Positions 38,415 to 47,695 of a DNA stretch of 64,000 nt are shown piece by piece. The DNA is from Oscillatoriales cyanobacterium CG2_30_40_61. Its GTDB lineage: Bacteria; Cyanobacteriota; Cyanobacteriia; Cyanobacteriales; Microcoleaceae. The DNA lies in the NCBI GenBank assembly GCA_001873365.1, contig MNYZ01000094.1, positions 59,443 to 123,442 of the forward strand, read 5' to 3'. The notes below the pieces were generated by a model that was not told the origin of the DNA, did not search any database, and saw only the letters and a list, made by a program, of their open reading frames with translations. The position numbers were made by a program, and so were the translations under genes. Within the stretch, counting starts at the first letter, position 1, and every line of letters begins with the position of its first letter.

Positions 38415-38472
38415 GGTGTGTAAGCGTTCTTTGCACGCACCAATAGCCAACTATCAACAACCCTAAAATCCG

Positions 38473-39087
38473 ATGGAAAATGATCTTCTACTGTTAGAAA
38501 AAGTAGCTCAATTTGTGTTAACAGGTAAGGGAGAAAAGCCAAATTCTTCTATGATCGCGGAAACCTTAATTCGATGTGAAAATCAAGCCAAAAAAACTAA
38601 AGAAAAGCATAACTTTGAATCTCTAGTAGGAACCTGGCGACTCTGTTGGGTCAGTGGAACCCAGAAAATTCGTAAACAAGCCGGATTTGTTAAAGGCGGC
38701 GGACTTTATATTCCTAGTTTTTTGAATTTACAAATCATCTATTCTCGACATCCCCATCCTTCCTTAACAATAGAAAAACCCCCAGAAATAGACGCAGGAA
38801 TTATTCAAAATTGTGTTAAATTAAATCAGTTTAATTTAACCCTAACTGGCCCCGCAAAGTTTTTAGATAAAAAGAATATTCTCGCCTTTGATTTTACCTA
38901 TGTTACCTCTAAACTGTTTGGCTTAAATATCTATGACGGTAAGATGCCCGGAACTGCAAGTAATTCAGCACAATTTTATCAAGATTCTATCAAAAAACAA
39001 GCCTTTTTTGCCTTTTTTATAATTACTCCAAATCTAATTGCAGCTAGGGGTCGAGGCGGTGGTCTTGCCCTGTGGACAAAAGTTTAA
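38473..39087 (+). CDS. Fibrillin/PAP-like conserved cyanobacterial protein
   Basis: 204 residues, soluble, no signal peptide. The pattern SLVGTWRLCWVSGTQ in the first third and ITPNLIAARGRGGGLALW at the end resembles the plastid-lipid-associated (PAP/fibrillin) lipocalin-like fold found in thylakoid lipid-body proteins of plants and cyanobacteria. If right, it would bind lipids or quinones near thylakoids. The similarity was judged by eye and is moderate; a cautious label is conserved hypothetical protein. It lies 59 bases after the MFS gene. Confidence 0.6.
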   Translation: MENDLLLLEKVAQFVLTGKGEKPNSSMIAETLIRCENQAKKTKEKHNFESLVGTWRLCWVSGTQKIRKQAGFVKGGGLYIPSFLNLQIIYSRHPHPSLTIEKPPEIDAGIIQNCVKLNQFNLTLTGPAKFLDKKNILAFDFTYVTSKLFGLNIYDGKMPGTASNSAQFYQDSIKKQAFFAFFIITPNLIAARGRGGGLALWTKV

Positions 39088-39176
39088 AAAAGCGATCCCA
39101 AACCCTTGTATGATAGAAGGTTCAGTTACTTTTGAACACTGAAATTACACCCTAAATTTTGGATTTGTAATCAACT

Positions 39177-40412
39177 ATGGCCACCCTTAACGATAACTAC
39201 CTCAAACTCAAAGCCGGATATCTGTTTCCTGAAATTGCCCGTAGGGTGAATGCGTTTGCAGAAGCCAACCCCGACGCTAAAATCATCCGTTTAGGCATTG
39301 GGGACGTCACCGAACCCCTACCCCTAGCCTGTCGCCAAGCCATGTTAGGGGCCGTCGAAGACATGGGCAACCGTGACACCTTCAAAGGCTATGGCCCGGA
39401 ACAGGGTTATGGTTGGTTACGGGAAACCATCGCCGCCAACGATTTCCAAGCCAGAGGTTGTGATATTTCCGCCGATGAAATCTTTATTTCTGATGGTTCA
39501 AAATGCGATACCGGAAATATTTTAGATATTTTTGGAGACGATAATATTATCGCCGTAACTGACCCGGTTTATCCCGTTTATGTCGATACAAATGTGATGG
39601 CAGGACACACCGGAGATGTTAATGAAAACGGAGAATATGGCGGATTAGTTTATATTCCCATTACGGCAGAAAATAATTTTACTGCTGCTATTCCTACCCA
39701 AAAAGTTGATTTAATTTATCTGTGTTTCCCCAATAATCCTACGGGAGCAACGGCAACCAAAGAACACTTAACCGCCTGGGTCGAATACGCGAAAGCTAAC
39801 GATTCTATTATACTATATGATGCCGCCTATGAAGCATTTATTTCTGACCCTAATTTACCCCGTTCTATCTATGAAATTGAAGGGGCAAAAGATTGCGCTA
39901 TTGAGTTTCGTTCCTTCTCTAAAACCGCCGGATTTACCGGAACTCGTTGCGCGTTTACTGTGGTTCCAAAAACCTTAACAGCTAAGGCTAAAGATGGTTC
40001 CGATGTGGAATTATGGAAGTTATGGAATCGTCGTCAAGCGACTAAATTTAACGGTGTTTCCTATATTATTCAACGGGCGGCGGAGGCGGTTTATTCGGAA
40101 GCAGGAAAAGCTCAAGTTAAGGCGTTAATTCAATTTTATATGGAAAATGCCAAGATTATTCGGGAGCAATTAACGGCGGCCGGATTAAGTGTTTATGGAG
40201 GAGAAAATGCCCCCTATGTTTGGGTGAAAACTCCCCAAGGTTTATCAAGTTGGGATTTCTTTGATCAGCTCTTACAAACCTGCAATGTTGTCGGGACTCC
40301 GGGTTCTGGTTTTGGTGCTGCGGGGGAAGGTTATTTCCGTATTTCTGCTTTCAATAGTCGGGAAAACGTAGAGGAAGCTATGCGTCGAATTACCGATAAG
40401 TTTAAAGTTTAA
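39177..40412 (+). CDS. dapL: LL-diaminopimelate aminotransferase
   Basis: 411 residues, class I/II PLP aminotransferase fold. The N-terminus [20 protein letters not shown] and [12 protein letters not shown] are characteristic of DapL. The PLP lysine is in [15 protein letters not shown]. It converts tetrahydrodipicolinate directly to LL-diaminopimelate in the lysine and peptidoglycan pathway, the route used by plants and cyanobacteria. Complete, with an ATG start. Confidence 0.96.
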   Translation: MATLNDNYLKLKAGYLFPEIARRVNAFAEANPDAKIIRLGIGDVTEPLPLACRQAMLGAVEDMGNRDTFKGYGPEQGYGWLRETIAANDFQARGCDISADEIFISDGSKCDTGNILDIFGDDNIIAVTDPVYPVYVDTNVMAGHTGDVNENGEYGGLVYIPITAENNFTAAIPTQKVDLIYLCFPNNPTGATATKEHLTAWVEYAKANDSIILYDAAYEAFISDPNLPRSIYEIEGAKDCAIEFRSFSKTAGFTGTRCAFTVVPKTLTAKAKDGSDVELWKLWNRRQATKFNGVSYIIQRAAEAVYSEAGKAQVKALIQFYMENAKIIREQLTAAGLSVYGGENAPYVWVKTPQGLSSWDFFDQLLQTCNVVGTPGSGFGAAGEGYFRISAFNSRENVEEAMRRITDKFKV

Positions 40413-40419
40413 AATATTG

Positions 40420-40436
40420 GGTGGGCAATGCCCACC
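40420..40436 (+). terminator. Hairpin just after dapL
   Basis: GGTGGGC, loop AAT, GCCCACC: a perfect 7-bp G/C stem eight bases after the stop. No U-run follows, so it may be a repeat that also stops transcription rather than a classical terminator. Confidence 0.4.
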
Positions 40437-40520
40437 TAATAAACAGTTTACAAATCTCGTTAGCACCATATTGTGTGGCAAAACACCAGCATAATAGCAA
40501 TTTCTAGGTCGCGCTTTGCT

Positions 40521-40600
40521 ATCGCATACCACAAAGCCTTTAGCAGATAAATAATTGAGGCGATCGCCTAAAAATCACGACTCACAGGAATAGCGATCGC
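40521..40600. repeat. HIP1-bearing repeat, units B and A
   Basis: Unit B (ATCGCATACC...TTTAGCAGATAAATAATTGAGG) runs into unit A (GCGATCGCCTAAAAATCACG...GGAATAGCGATCGC, 40560-40600), which is bounded by HIP1 octamers. Both units recur in the next 1.6 kb. Confidence 0.7.
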
Positions 40601-40623
40601 TTTTATAAAGACAGATTGTTGAT

Positions 40624-40663
40624 GCGATCGCCGAAAACTCACGACTCACAGGAATAGCGATCT
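40624..40663. repeat. HIP1-bearing repeat, unit A
   Basis: A second copy of unit A, with GAAAAC in place of TAAAAA and the right-hand HIP1 octamer degraded to GCGATCTC. Confidence 0.65.
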
Positions 40664-40678
40664 CAATACTCTGAATTT

Positions 40679-41112
40679 GACATCCTCCCCGCCGTAAAAC
40701 GGGCGGGGATTCCTCACACTGCCATCTTTTTAGGATGGTCGCTGAATGGGGTTGACGCTTCATAGACTGTTGCTACACAAAAAGTAGTCTTATACTGTCT
40801 CCACGTCCGTTTTAAGTCTGGTGAATGCCCTCCCGCGACTCTGAGTTTAACCTCGTTTACAAGTTAAACTTTTTGTTAAATTTGTTGTTAACCAATGCGT
40901 TCAAGGTTGGACTTTACCATTGCCTTACATCCGCTTCCCCTTTCTCATCGTCAACCCCACAGGACTGTCAACCTTGATATTTGTTTCGGAGTATCTTTGA
41001 TAGGGTGGGTTTTTTCACACCACTGGTATGTTAACAAAAAACCACAGCAATTCGGTAGTTTTGTTATTTATCTTAATAAAAAGCCTAAGTAGAACTTAGG
41101 GGTTTTAAACCC
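40679..41112. mobile_element. Decayed or non-autonomous IS200/IS605-like element
   Basis: The left part has a strong hairpin CCCCGCC...GGGCGGGG (40687-40708) and a second small hairpin CCATC/GATGG (40722-40738), in the GACATCCTCCCCGCCGT context I associate with ends of cyanobacterial IS200/IS605 (TnpB-type) elements. The right part has CCTAAGT/ACTTAGG (41084-41100) followed by GGTTTTAAACC. Between them no TnpA or TnpB frame survives. I read this as a deletion derivative that kept both structured ends. The family assignment rests on hairpin layout and is uncertain. Confidence 0.4.
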
Positions 41113-41185
41113 ATTTTTTCGATAATTCGGACTATCGTGTAAGAGTCTTGGAATTTTTTGAGCTATAGTATTGTCATACAGAGTT

Positions 41186-41464
41186 ATGACAAGCAAAAAT
41201 ATGAGAGTTAATGCAAGGCTCGATAGCGATCGCGCTAATAAGTTTAATTACATTCGCCAGCGTACCAATCAAGGTGTGTCTGACATCATGAAAGCGGCAA
41301 TCGATCTTTACTATGAAAAATTATATCAAGAATCCTCTGTAAAGCCTTTGCAACTTCTTAGGGAATCAGGGTTGATTGGTTGTGCTGAAGGGGACTCTGA
41401 TTTGTCGGTTAATTACAAGCAATATCTGACTGAAAGTCTTAACGAAAAATATGGTCATCGTTGA
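41186..41464 (+). CDS. VapB-like antitoxin (ribbon-helix-helix type)
   Basis: 92 residues from the ATG at 41186; a TTG five codons upstream is less likely. The N-terminal MRVNARLDSDRANKFNYIRQ and the following helix suggest a ribbon-helix-helix DNA-binding domain, with an acidic C-terminal toxin-neutralising region. The gene overlaps the PIN-toxin gene by 14 bases, the standard arrangement for a translationally coupled type II toxin-antitoxin pair. It probably represses its own promoter. Confidence 0.75.
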   Translation: MTSKNMRVNARLDSDRANKFNYIRQRTNQGVSDIMKAAIDLYYEKLYQESSVKPLQLLRESGLIGCAEGDSDLSVNYKQYLTESLNEKYGHR

Positions 41465-41870
41465 TTCTGGCTTTTGGATAGCATTAATCAATCGCCGTGA
41501 TGATTATCATGTTCTCGCTCAAGAAGTTTTAGATACGATTGATGAGCCTCTGGTTACAACATGGTGTGTGATTACGGAAGCTTGTCATATTCTCTTGAAA
41601 CGTACAGGCACAAATGCTCAACAGACGTTTATTCATAGCTTAGAAATTGGTGCTTTTGAGGTTTTTGATCTCAAGGTTCAAGATGGGAAAAGAATCAGTG
41701 AATTGATGAATCAATATAGTTCTCTGCCAATGGATTTAGCGGACGCTTCATTGATTATTCTTGCCGAACATTTGGGACATGGGCGGATTCTATCTGTTGA
41801 TTTTCGGGACTTTAATACTTACCGATGGAAAAATCGTCATCCTTTTGAGAATTTGATGTCTATTAACTGA
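41451..41870 (+). CDS. PIN-domain toxin, VapC-like
   Basis: 139 residues, a complete PIN domain. Acidic residues expected for the metal site are visible: Asp5 (VIVDSGFW), Glu43 (ITEACHIL), Asp98 (MDLADASL) and Asp117 (LSVDFRDF). PIN toxins are magnesium-dependent ribonucleases that act on tRNA or rRNA. The pair is intact and stands between repeat clusters, next to the remains of a second toxin-antitoxin locus. Confidence 0.85.
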   Translation: MVIVDSGFWIALINRRDDYHVLAQEVLDTIDEPLVTTWCVITEACHILLKRTGTNAQQTFIHSLEIGAFEVFDLKVQDGKRISELMNQYSSLPMDLADASLIILAEHLGHGRILSVDFRDFNTYRWKNRHPFENLMSIN

Positions 41871-41871
41871 A

Positions 41872-41911
41872 GCGATCGCCTAATAATCACAACTCACAGG
41901 AATAGCGATCT
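41872..41911. repeat. HIP1-bearing repeat, unit A
   Basis: Third copy of unit A, starting two bases after the vapC stop: GCGATCGCCTAATAATCACA...GGAATAGCGATC. Confidence 0.65.
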
Positions 41912-42100
41912 CGCTACTAAAACAAACGCTATTTTTTATTAAACCAGAGTTTTTATATATCTCGTAATTTCTTATTGTTTGTAAGCATTTCTTGTAGGTT
42001 ATCTTAAGGAACGCAACCGAGCTATGGGAAATGATAACCTGATTGTGGATTATTGCGATCACTTTCTTTGATGAAGTGAGATTGTCTCTCAATTTTAAAA

Positions 42101-42183
42101 GCGATCGCCTAAAAATCACGACTTATAGTAATAGCGATCGCATACCGCAAACCCTTTAGCAGATAGATAATTGAAGTGATCGC
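42101..42183. repeat. HIP1-bearing repeat, units A and B
   Basis: Unit A (42101-42141) is followed directly by unit B (ATCGCATACCGCAAACCCTT...AATTGAAGTGATCGCC), the reverse order of the copy at 40521-40600. Confidence 0.65.
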
Positions 42184-42393
42184 CGCTTCGTAGGCTGGGT
42201 TGACAACAGGAAACCCAGAATTGCTTTTCTCTGGTAGCACTAACCAGAAGCCAGATTGCACTTTAAGCTGTAACCGTAGATGCGATCGCAAAGCTAAAAT
42301 GAGGGAGCGATCAGGGTATAGGTTTTGAGTTAGAGGCGATCGCTGATAAACTATCTATAGAAACAAAAATATAAAATTTTTAAGGAGATAAAT

Positions 42394-42603
42394 ATGACCT
42401 TTAGTGAAGTCGTAGAAGCTATTAAAACCCTATCATTGGGCGAAAAAAAAGAGATACAATCTCTTTTGTAACAGTTTTTAAGAGAAGAACAACGTGACGA
42501 AATTTATCAAAACTATTTATTAGCCAAACAGAACGAGAAAGAAGGAAAACTAAAATTTTCCTCAGATATTGATCAACTAATGCAGTTTTTAGAAGAATAT
42601 TGA
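42394..42603 (+). pseudogene. Antitoxin remnant with in-frame stop
   Basis: An ATG with a strong AAGGAG site seven bases upstream starts a frame of 69 codons broken by a TAA at codon 26 (42469-42471). A CAA-to-TAA change would explain it (SLL-stop-QFLREEQ). Reading through the stop gives a helix-rich acidic protein ending in FLEEY, typical of small antitoxins paired with PIN toxins. The next frame is a truncated PIN toxin, so this is a decayed toxin-antitoxin pair. Confidence 0.65.
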
Positions 42604-42823
42604 TACCGATGTTTTAATCGACTTTTTACGAGGGCGATCTCAAGCTGTTACTTACTTGGAAAATTTAATAGAAGAATCTATTTTAATTTCAAGTATTACT
42701 GTTGCTGAACTTTATTCAGGCGTTCGGGAAGGGAAAGAAAGAGAGGTGTTAGATACCTTTTTTCTTGCCTTTAAAATTGTACCTATTAATGAAGAAATTG
42801 CTATTAAAGGCAACTTACGTTAG
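42599..42823 (+). pseudogene. Truncated PIN (VapC-type) toxin remnant
   Basis: The frame reads IDTDVLIDFLRGRSQAV and continues to ITVAELYSGVREGKERE, a clear PIN N-terminal half with the first Asp and the Glu. It has no ATG or GTG start (a stop lies two codons upstream in frame) and ends at a TAG before the C-terminal acidic residues. About half the domain is missing, so it should be inactive. Confidence 0.7.
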
Positions 42824-42923
42824 TCTCCAGAGATAAGCATTTTAGAGAAATCGATCCGCTTTGAGTTAATGCAGGACAACGAAAAAACGTGATGATGAAC
42901 CCCATAATAATATTTACTAAAGT

Positions 42924-45038
42924 CTAATTCCCTAAAGGAATTTCAATTAAAAAGTTAGTTCCGGTTCCTAATGCTGAGAAACAGGTGAGTTCCCCATGGT
43001 GTTTGTCGGTGACTAAATGATAGGCAATTGATAATCCTAAACTGGTGCCTTTTCCGTGTAATTGTAGGGGAATAAAGGGATCAAAAATACTTTTTCTTTC
43101 TATTTCTGACATCCCAATTCCATTATCCGCAATCGAAATAGCCACGGTATTTTCATTCTCTAAATAGGTGCGAATGATAATCTTAGGTTTATCTACTAAA
43201 TCATCCTTCAAACTGGTGGCTTCTAAACGATCAATGGTGTAGGTGAGTAAATTCATAAACACTTGATTCAGTTGTCCTGCATAGCAACCCACCTTGGGTA
43301 AAGCACTATATTCCTTAACTAAAGTAATACCCGATCTTCCGGCTTTTGCTTGCAGACGATTTTGTAAGATTAAGATGGCACTATCTAACCCTTCATGAAT
43401 ATCGACAAACTTAATTTGAGATTCATCTAAACGGGTGAAATGACGTAGCGATCGCACCACATCTCTAATTCTTTCTGCTCCTACTTTCATCGACTCTAAC
43501 ATTCGGGGTAAATCCTGCTTTAGAAAGTTTAAATTAACTTCTTCTATCTCATCGGCAATTTCAGGAACAATTTCAGGATAATATTTTTGATATAAGGTGA
43601 CTAAATTCATTAAATCTTCAATATAATTTTTAGCATGAACAATATTTCCTGAAATAAAACTGACTGGATTATTAATTTCATGGGCAATTCCGGCGACTAA
43701 CTGCCCTAATGAAGACATTTTTTCGGTTTGAATAAGTTGGGTTTGGGTACTTTGAAGCTGAACTAAAATCTCCTCTAATTCTGCTCTTCGTTTAGCTTCT
43801 TGTTCTTCACTTTGGCGTAATGCCTGTTCCATTTGTTGGCGATCAGTAATATCTAATCCGACAAAAACCGCCGCCGAACCTCGGTGATATTTTTGGGCGA
43901 CAATTAAATATGTGCAAGGAATTCCTCGGACATTTGCTGTCAATTCCCGTGAACTTTTCCAATGATCTTGAGCGAAAAATTCATAGACAAACTGATTAAA
44001 TTCTGGGCTAGTTTGGAGAAATCCCACCTCTTTCCCGATAAAGGTTTCCGCCGGAACATTATAGGAATTTGCTAAATGGCGATTCACCCCTAAATATTTT
44101 AAATCGGAACTAATCCAAGAGACTAATCCGGGGACGGCATTTAATACGGCTTCTAATTGATCCTTGGAGGCTAAAATGGCGGAGGAAGTGGCTTTTTGTT
44201 CGGAAATATCATAGGCAAAACCACAAATTAAGGGTAAACCGGGAACCGACACTGTACCAAATTCGGTTTCTACGGTTAAATTGGGAGAGTCGGACTCTAA
44301 TTCTAAATAATTAATTTTAAAATTAACTGAAAAAATAGCACCGGATTTTCTTTGATAACTAGATTCAAAAGTTAATGATCCTTTTTGTTTTAATTCTTGG
44401 CAGTATTCTTGCCAAACCACGGCGGTTAAATCGGGATCAATATGATGAATATTCAGTTGCAGTAATTCACTTTCTGTATAGCCCAACATCCGACAGGCGG
44501 ATTGATTGACATAGCAAAAATTACCTTCTAAAGTCATCCATAAAATAGCTGTTCCTGCCTGATCAAAAGCTTTTTGAGTCAGTTGTATTTTTTCTTGTAA
44601 TTGTTTTTGCGAGGTAATCACTTCTAAGTATAAAATTAACCCGCCAATGGTTCCTGATGCCGTTTTCCACGGTTGAACTACCCATTTATTCCACTGCATA
44701 GAACCTTGATCTATAGAGTGGTAGGTTTCGAGTTCCCAGCGCGGCAATTTCCCCTCTAAAGATTGTTCGGCATTCTGATACCAAATTTCGGGTAAATGGG
44801 GAAACCATTGTTGATGAGCAGAACCGATTAAATTCAGCTTTTCTTCGCCATAGTCTTGTTGCCATTGACGGGATACGGCTAAATATCGCAGTTGCGGGTC
44901 AACCATCGCCATTGCTGTCGGTAGATATTCCACGAACTGGCGGAAATAATCTGGCTCAGAGTGGACAGAATCTGGGGCAGGAACCCATTCCCGGTGATCG
45001 GGGTGGGAAATATTAGTAGGTTGAACTTGTTTATCCAC
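42924..45038 (-). CDS. PAS-domain sensor histidine kinase
   Basis: 704 residues from a GTG start, no membrane helix, so cytoplasmic. Three PAS-like domains (about 30-150, 155-285 and 290-405) are followed by a short coiled linker and a transmitter. The H-box is GQLVAGIAHEINNPVSF, the G1 box ADNGIGM and the G2 box GTSLGLSIAYHLV. In the N-box, LLTYTIDRL stands where relatives usually have NAID, so the Mg-coordinating Asn appears to be replaced by Tyr; activity could be altered. No response regulator is adjacent. Signal and partner are unknown. Confidence 0.85.
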   Translation of the reverse strand: MDKQVQPTNISHPDHREWVPAPDSVHSEPDYFRQFVEYLPTAMAMVDPQLRYLAVSRQWQQDYGEEKLNLIGSAHQQWFPHLPEIWYQNAEQSLEGKLPRWELETYHSIDQGSMQWNKWVVQPWKTASGTIGGLILYLEVITSQKQLQEKIQLTQKAFDQAGTAILWMTLEGNFCYVNQSACRMLGYTESELLQLNIHHIDPDLTAVVWQEYCQELKQKGSLTFESSYQRKSGAIFSVNFKINYLELESDSPNLTVETEFGTVSVPGLPLICGFAYDISEQKATSSAILASKDQLEAVLNAVPGLVSWISSDLKYLGVNRHLANSYNVPAETFIGKEVGFLQTSPEFNQFVYEFFAQDHWKSSRELTANVRGIPCTYLIVAQKYHRGSAAVFVGLDITDRQQMEQALRQSEEQEAKRRAELEEILVQLQSTQTQLIQTEKMSSLGQLVAGIAHEINNPVSFISGNIVHAKNYIEDLMNLVTLYQKYYPEIVPEIADEIEEVNLNFLKQDLPRMLESMKVGAERIRDVVRSLRHFTRLDESQIKFVDIHEGLDSAILILQNRLQAKAGRSGITLVKEYSALPKVGCYAGQLNQVFMNLLTYTIDRLEATSLKDDLVDKPKIIIRTYLENENTVAISIADNGIGMSEIERKSIFDPFIPLQLHGKGTSLGLSIAYHLVTDKHHGELTCFSALGTGTNFLIEIPLGN

Positions 45039-45340
45039 GATTTGACACTCCCTCAGTCAAAATTTGGTTAGGAAAACTCCATTTGTTAATACAATATGGA
45101 AGAACAGGAAATTGAATCTTACCCTTGTGAGGGGTGTTACCCTCCATTGTATAATTAATTGCCGGAGTTTGTCTATAAATTGAGTCTTTCCTCTTAGAAT
45201 TCCCACGGTAACAAGGGAATCTAAACCGGAAATTATGATTTTTTGCTGAAGTTAATTGTCATTCTTGATACTGAAATTCAATTTATCCATGGAACTGATC
45301 TTTGATTGGGGGTAAGAAGGCCCTAAAGGGCTGACTACGA
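45039..45340. other. Intergenic region of about 300 bases
   Basis: No gene seen. It contains one short hairpin, GGCCCTAAAGGGCT (45319-45332), just beyond the 3' end of the TpsB gene. This is related to the hairpin repeat at 5059-5184 and may act as a weak terminator. Confidence 0.5.
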
Positions 45341-47182
45341 TTAGAAGGGTTTCCAATTAAATAGGAAATAAATCCCTTGTTCCTGTAAGTTGCGATCGCC
45401 CGAATTCACTTTAATTAAGGGAATGCCCCAGTCAATCTGTGCGGTTATCCGATCCCTATATTGCCATTTTAATCCTAACCCAATCGATAATAATGTGCGA
45501 TCGGTTAATACCAATTCTCCCGGAACATTCCAAGCCTGACCAAAATCCATAAAAGGTGTGATTTGTAAGACCCCTTCGCCATTTTTTGTTCTCAAAATTG
45601 GATAACGCAATTCGGCGGAAGCAAAAATCACATTATCTCGTAACAAAACATCTTGACGATACCCTCGCACACTCTCTAAACCTCCCAGTCCCATTTGTTC
45701 TAAAGCCAGTAATTCTTGGTTGGTGAGCTGAATATCAGAACGGAGTAAAAAAATCGTTTCCGGTGCTAATAAACGCACCCACTGGGCTTGACCTCGCCAG
45801 GAAAAATATTGACTATCGGGCTGATCAGAACTGAGGGCAGCATCGAATAATCCTACCCCAAAACTGAGTTGAGATCGCGCCGCTAAGACCTGCTTCGGCC
45901 CCTGATTGGTATATTCTTGAGAAAACCGCAAAACAGAAAGTCTGGTTTTTCCATCTGCTTCTGACCCCCTAGATAGGGGAAAACCAACGCCTAAAATACT
46001 CGTATCACTTTCGCGACGGGCAAAGGCCAATCCTAATGCTAATTCCTCCGTTGGGGCTCTAATAATTGGTTGGCGAAATCGCAATTCATAGGTCTGACTA
46101 TTTGCCCCAATATCCAAATCATCAAAAGGTGGTTCAATAATTTGGCTATTAGTGGAGCTGAAATAAAATCCCAAGGTGGCATTTCGGGGTGTAATCGGAA
46201 AGGTATAAAAAACATCCCCAATGCTACTTCCCTGACTATTACTACAGGACAATTCTAAGCGATCGCCCTGTCCTAATAAATTCCCTTCTTTGACCTCAAT
46301 TCCCCGTTGCCAAGATCCCACGGCCGGAGACAGATTATTATTGGTAAATAAATTCAGATCAAAGGTTTTTGCCGTTTGAAACTCAATATTTAGAATACTT
46401 TCCCCGGGTTGAATTCCCGTTGCTAATTCCGCCGAAATTGTTTGCACCACCGGATCAAGTTGTAGCAATTGTAAAGCCTGTAACAGATGGTTTTGATTAA
46501 AGGGTTTCTCAGTTACTAATTCTAACCGACTTTTAATATAGTTGGGGTTTAAACGTCCTTTTCCTTTAATATTAATCTCTGTCACTTTCCCTTCTAAAAT
46601 TAAAATAGTCACAGTTCCATTGGTCAAAGGTTGGGCCGGAATTAAGGCCCCGGAGGTAATATAACCCCGGTTAATATATAAATCCGTTACCGCAGAACGA
46701 GCTTGCAATAATTCCAGAAAAGTAATCGGACGACCGACCCATTTTTTGGTGATTTCAGCTAATTCTTGATCGGAAAAAACCGTATTTCCCTCAAAGTTAA
46801 ATTGCTCAATTATAATAGTATTAGGAATAGCTGGAATATTTTCTGGAGGTGTTAGTATGGGAGCCGATGGAGAAAGTAATTGCTCTGTTTGGGGTAAGGG
46901 TTCAGGAAGCTGGGGTTCTGGAAGTGCGGGCTGGGGAGGAATTGGAATAATCGAACGATCGGAAGGTAAAGACTCGGGAATTTCAGCTAAAACCCGAGGA
47001 CTTACCGCAGTTAAAGCCCCATTAATTTGTACTGCTAGAATTAAACTAGCAAATAATTGAGAACAGACTTGAATATACCGAAGGCGAGAAAATTGCCACA
47101 GCCAGAGCAATAATTTCAGATTGGGTTTAAACTGTTCTAAGGGTAAACAATTAATTGAGTGAAGATGTTTAAAAGGGATCAT
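45341..47182 (-). CDS. TpsB/FhaC-family outer-membrane transporter (two-partner secretion type)
   Basis: 613 residues. A long N-terminal region with a hydrophobic segment (about 43-60) serves as signal sequence, then a Pro-rich stretch, then a POTRA domain (IIEQFNFEGNTVFSDQELAEI to VTILILEGKV) and a second POTRA-like region. The C-terminal 350 residues form a beta-barrel with the ShlB/FhaC features GLGGLESVRGYRQD and a terminal strand ending NWKPF. Such proteins secrete large TpsA adhesins or haemolysins. No TpsA gene is next to it, so the substrate must lie elsewhere, or the protein has another role. Confidence 0.85.
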   Translation of the reverse strand: MIPFKHLHSINCLPLEQFKPNLKLLLWLWQFSRLRYIQVCSQLFASLILAVQINGALTAVSPRVLAEIPESLPSDRSIIPIPPQPALPEPQLPEPLPQTEQLLSPSAPILTPPENIPAIPNTIIIEQFNFEGNTVFSDQELAEITKKWVGRPITFLELLQARSAVTDLYINRGYITSGALIPAQPLTNGTVTILILEGKVTEINIKGKGRLNPNYIKSRLELVTEKPFNQNHLLQALQLLQLDPVVQTISAELATGIQPGESILNIEFQTAKTFDLNLFTNNNLSPAVGSWQRGIEVKEGNLLGQGDRLELSCSNSQGSSIGDVFYTFPITPRNATLGFYFSSTNSQIIEPPFDDLDIGANSQTYELRFRQPIIRAPTEELALGLAFARRESDTSILGVGFPLSRGSEADGKTRLSVLRFSQEYTNQGPKQVLAARSQLSFGVGLFDAALSSDQPDSQYFSWRGQAQWVRLLAPETIFLLRSDIQLTNQELLALEQMGLGGLESVRGYRQDVLLRDNVIFASAELRYPILRTKNGEGVLQITPFMDFGQAWNVPGELVLTDRTLLSIGLGLKWQYRDRITAQIDWGIPLIKVNSGDRNLQEQGIYFLFNWKPF

Positions 47183-47237
47183 AAAAACAGGTTTAAATTA
47201 GGTTTTACTAAAAAAATATCAAGAATGTACTGAAATC

Positions 47238-47545
47238 CTAATCATGCCAGAGGAAATTGCCATGGGATATACTGTAACCTGTATTGATAATTTGTTGACT
47301 CAAATAGATGTTATTTTTAGGATCTCTAAATACTATTAATTGTTTTTGGGATAAATCTAAAACCCAATATTCTTTAATTCTAGCTTGAGCATAAATTGAT
47401 AATTTTAATTCTAAATCTTTTTTTAAACTGCTTTTAGCTACTTCAATAATCCCCAAAATATCCTCAGCATAGGGATATCGCACAAAATCCCAGCATCAAT
47501 CATGTTATGATAATCTTCCACAGACCATTTTAATAATGTCTTCAT
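47238..47545 (-). pseudogene. Uma2-family endonuclease remnant (internal deletion and frameshift)
   Basis: From the ATG at 47545, with AGGAGAT upstream, the first 23 codons give MKTLLKWSVEDYHNMIDAGI, the usual Uma2/DUF820 N-terminus. The frame then shifts near 47480-47495 into IIEVAKSSLKKDLELKLSIYAQ and EYWVLDLSQKQLIVFRDP, the C-terminal half. Roughly 70 central residues of the family are missing. Uma2 genes are multi-copy in cyanobacteria; this copy is dead. Confidence 0.75.
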
Positions 47546-47695
47546 TGTCAAATCATCTCCTCATTTTCGGGAGTTGAACAGATTTTATCCCACGTTACCT
47601 TCCCGATTTTATCGATCTTCTCATATACGGATGAGTCTGATTTAGTTGTGGTCATAATGTAATTTGGCTGTAATTGACTGTTCATAGGGCCAGGT

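Larger units (their letters stand above)
41871..42393. other. Gene-free region of about 520 bases
   Basis: Non-coding. It holds copies of the HIP1-bearing units A and B plus further GCGATCGC sites near 42282 and 42337. No RNA gene or convincing frame is seen. The AAGGAG at 42382-42387 is the ribosome site of the broken antitoxin that follows. Confidence 0.6.

Noticed and set aside
40895..41092. 65-codon frame in the decayed IS region
   Set aside because: No ribosome site, no similarity recognised, no TnpA or TnpB motif; treated as part of the element's non-coding interior.
47238..47483. Stand-alone 81-residue Uma2-like protein
   Set aside because: It lacks the N-terminal half of the family; the true start and first 23 codons lie upstream in another frame, so it is a pseudogene.
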